Part shown: piece after piece, positions 62,565 to 64,000 of the stretch
Numbering within the stretch: position 1 is the first letter of the stretch
How the letters are laid out: each line of letters opens with the position of its first letter
Source of the DNA: Ruegeria lacuscaerulensis
GTDB lineage: Bacteria; Pseudomonadota; Alphaproteobacteria; Rhodobacterales; Rhodobacteraceae
Assembly: GCF_013033355.1 (NCBI RefSeq)
Contig: NZ_WQDY01000010.1
Span: 1-64,000, forward strand
Reading direction: 5' to 3'
DNA length: 64,000 bases
Notes under the pieces: generated by a model
The model's input: only the letters and a program-made list of their open reading frames with translations
What the model was told of the DNA's origin: nothing
The model's database searches: none
Translations under genes and position numbers: made by a program

Positions 62565-63748
62565 TGTTCGAGAACCTCAAACCGCAGCCCGCCGATAAAA
62601 TCCTGGCGCTGATGCAGATGTACCGCGAAGACCCGCGCGATCAAAAGATCGACTTGGGTGTGGGCGTCTACAAGAATGCCGAAGGCGTGACCCCGGTGAT
62701 GCGCGCCGTCAAGGCCGCCGAAAAGCGCATTCTGGAGGAACAGGAGAGCAAGGCTTACACAGGTCTGGCAGGTGATCCGGCCTATGCCGATGCGATGATT
62801 AACCTGATCCTTGGCGACGCCGTGCCGCGCGGCAATATCGCTGCCGTGGCAACGCCCGGTGGCACCGGTGCCTGTCGTCAAGCGTTCGAGATGATCCGCA
62901 TGGCCAACCCTTCGGCGCGCGTCTTTGTGTCGAACCCAACATGGCCGAACCATCTGTCGATCCTGAACTATCTGGGGATGGAGACGGTTCCCTATCGGTA
63001 CTTCGACAGTGAGACCCGTGGCGTTGATTTCGACGGTATGATTGTCGATCTGAAAACCGCCAAAGCAGGCGACGTCGTGCTGCTGCATGGCTGCTGCCAC
63101 AACCCGACCGGGGCCAACCTGAACATGGTCCAATGGCAAGAGGTGGTGAACGTCATCAACGAGCTGGGCCTGGTGGCGATGGTCGACATTGCCTATCAGG
63201 GCTTTGGTGACGGGCTTGAGGAGGACGCGCAGGCAACCCGTCTGGTGGCCTCGTCGGTCAAGCGTTGCCTGATCGCGGCGTCCTGCTCGAAGAACTTCGG
63301 CGTTTATCGCGAACGGACTGGCTTGCTGATGGCGATCAGTGATGACGCAGCGCAAACGTCGCTTAACCAGTCGACGCTGGCCTTCCTGAACCGTCAGAAC
63401 TATTCCTTCCCGCCCGACCACGGCGCGCGGGTTGTGACCACGATCCTGAATGACGACGCCCTGCGTGCCGACTGGGCGGCCGAGCTGGAAGAGGTCCGCC
63501 TGTCCATGCTGGGCCTGCGTCAGCAACTGGCCGATGAGCTGCAGCGCCTGACCGGATCAGACCGCTTTGGTTTTATCGCCCAGCACCGCGGCATGTTCTC
63601 GCGTCTGGGCGCAGCACCTGAATTGGTCGAGCAACTGCGCAATGATCACGGGATCTATATGGTGGGAGACAGCCGTTTGAATATCGCTGGTCTGAACTCC
63701 AACACGGTGCCGATTCTGGCCAGGGCAATTGTCGACGTAGGCGTTTAA
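62564..63748 (+). CDS. Aromatic/aspartate aminotransferase (class I, TyrB/AspC-like)
   Basis: 394 residues. LGVGVYKNAEGVTPVMRAVKAAEKRI, the acceptor-binding TPGGTGACRQAFE, HGCCHNPTGANLN and the PLP-lysine motif SCSKNFGVYRERTG are those of the tyrosine/aspartate aminotransferase group. It could supply 3-mercaptopyruvate by transaminating cysteine, linking it with sseA, which overlaps its start by one base. Ribosome site GGAGAGAA. Followed by a terminator. Confidence 0.92.
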   Translation: MFENLKPQPADKILALMQMYREDPRDQKIDLGVGVYKNAEGVTPVMRAVKAAEKRILEEQESKAYTGLAGDPAYADAMINLILGDAVPRGNIAAVATPGGTGACRQAFEMIRMANPSARVFVSNPTWPNHLSILNYLGMETVPYRYFDSETRGVDFDGMIVDLKTAKAGDVVLLHGCCHNPTGANLNMVQWQEVVNVINELGLVAMVDIAYQGFGDGLEEDAQATRLVASSVKRCLIAASCSKNFGVYRERTGLLMAISDDAAQTSLNQSTLAFLNRQNYSFPPDHGARVVTTILNDDALRADWAAELEEVRLSMLGLRQQLADELQRLTGSDRFGFIAQHRGMFSRLGAAPELVEQLRNDHGIYMVGDSRLNIAGLNSNTVPILARAIVDVGV

Positions 63749-63772
63749 GCCTATCTGAAACGCATATCAAAG

Positions 63773-63797
63773 CCGCGCCCTAGGGCGCGGTTTTTTT
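63773..63797 (+). terminator. Rho-independent terminator after the aminotransferase
   Basis: CCGCGCCC (63773-63780), then GGGCGCGG (63783-63790), followed by TTTTTTT (63791-63797). Loop is 2-4 nt. Confidence 0.85.
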
Positions 63798-63820
63798 CAT
63801 GCCTGTATGATCCAAAGAAA

Positions 63821-63845
63821 AAGCCGGGCGCGAACGCCCGGCTTT
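63821..63845 (-). terminator. Terminator of the minus-strand ammonium transporter gene
   Basis: AAGCCGGGCG (63821-63830), loop CGAA, CGCCCGGCTT (63835-63844); on the minus strand it is followed by a T-rich run (complement of AAAGAAAAA). Confidence 0.8.
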
Positions 63846-63866
63846 GGTTTGGGTATCTCAGCGATA

Positions 63867-64000
63867 TTAACCCTTCGAGAATTCCGGGTAGGCTTCCATG
63901 CCCAGCTCGGCCATGTCGAGACCGTTGATCTCGTCTTCTTCACTGACACGGATGCCAAGGGTGGTCTTCAGGATGACCCACAGGATCAGCGCGCCGACAA
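63867..64000 (-). CDS. amtB: Ammonium transporter, C-terminal fragment (runs off the window)
   Basis: Only the last 43 codons are inside the window, with TAA at 63867-63869. The translation has a last helix ([11 protein letters not shown]), then the conserved cytoplasmic tail of Amt/MEP proteins [26 protein letters not shown]. This tail binds GlnK/PII in family members, so a glnK gene is likely just beyond the edge. Confidence 0.85.
   Translation of the reverse strand, partial: VGALILWVILKTTLGIRVSEEDEINGLDMAELGMEAYPEFSKG

Noticed and set aside
1..64000. tRNA, rRNA, CRISPR arrays and insertion sequences
   Set aside because: No cloverleaf with a convincing T-arm, no regularly spaced repeats with unique spacers and no transposase with terminal repeats could be identified by eye.

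Overview
The window looks like a chromosomal segment of a marine Roseobacter-group alphaproteobacterium (Rhodobacteraceae). Reasons: moderate-to-high GC with alphaproteobacterial codon use; families typical of that group (DUF5928/GT14 transferase, DUF6525, DUF1826 next to a COG0523 GTPase, an RCAP_rcc01079-type spike base protein); and many tightly packed operons joined by ATGA stop/start overlaps. I see no rRNA, tRNA, CRISPR array or intact insertion sequence.

Layout. 1-1206: C-terminal part of a large secreted, Asp-rich, calcium-binding-like surface protein. 1207-3531: a 2.3-kb decayed, AT-richer stretch with a truncated DUF3604 remnant. 3532-6463: three Tad-pilus-type proteins (TadG-like with a vWA domain, two TadE-like) behind three GTTCATTT repeats at exact 11-bp spacing. 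6669-7978: a secreted ClpP-fold-like protein and a PPP-family phosphatase. 8076-24639: an exopolysaccharide/capsule locus with Wza-, YjbF-, YjbH- and YjbE-like proteins, a Wzc-type tyrosine kinase, an initiating sugar transferase, a putative polymerase, pyruvyl transferase, sulfotransferase, flippase, GT4 transferase and ManC. It predicts a mannose-containing, probably sulfated and pyruvylated polymer. Two phage/GTA-flavoured genes lie at and inside its edge: a spike base protein (8076) and a lectin-like protein (16574), the latter translationally coupled to an unlisted 31-codon ORF (16482).

24986-30833: a BMP-type nucleobase/nucleoside ABC importer followed by a cytosine-deaminase-like hydrolase. 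30837-35043 (minus): an uncharacterised five-gene operon (alpha/beta hydrolase, sugar-lactone-oxidase-like flavoprotein, DUF4383 protein, two unknown membrane-anchored proteins). 35183-36160: DUF900-like hydrolase. 36334-44246: a peptide/glutathione-type ABC importer with two solute-binding proteins separated by a terminator, a glutathionyl-hydroquinone-reductase-like GST, two permeases and a fused double ATPase. 44443-48353: phnW, a saccharopine-dehydrogenase-like gene and an ALDH7-type aminoadipate-semialdehyde dehydrogenase, with strong palindromes before the first two genes.

48390-50916: divergent GT14 transferase and family-2 sulfotransferase. 51445-55887 (minus): membrane-fusion lipoprotein, RND pump and a 56-aa membrane protein that shorter ORF cut-offs miss. 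56395-59019: an Rrf2 regulator divergent from a COG0523 GTPase/DUF1826/DUF6525 operon, with two copies of GTAACT-N5-AGTTGC between them. 59141-63748: ilvD divergent from a SutR-like XRE-cupin regulator, then sseA and an aromatic/aspartate aminotransferase, with a tandem 16-bp palindrome in the divergent promoter. 63867-64000: the C-terminus of an ammonium transporter on the minus strand. All family assignments are from reading motifs by eye; no database search was run.
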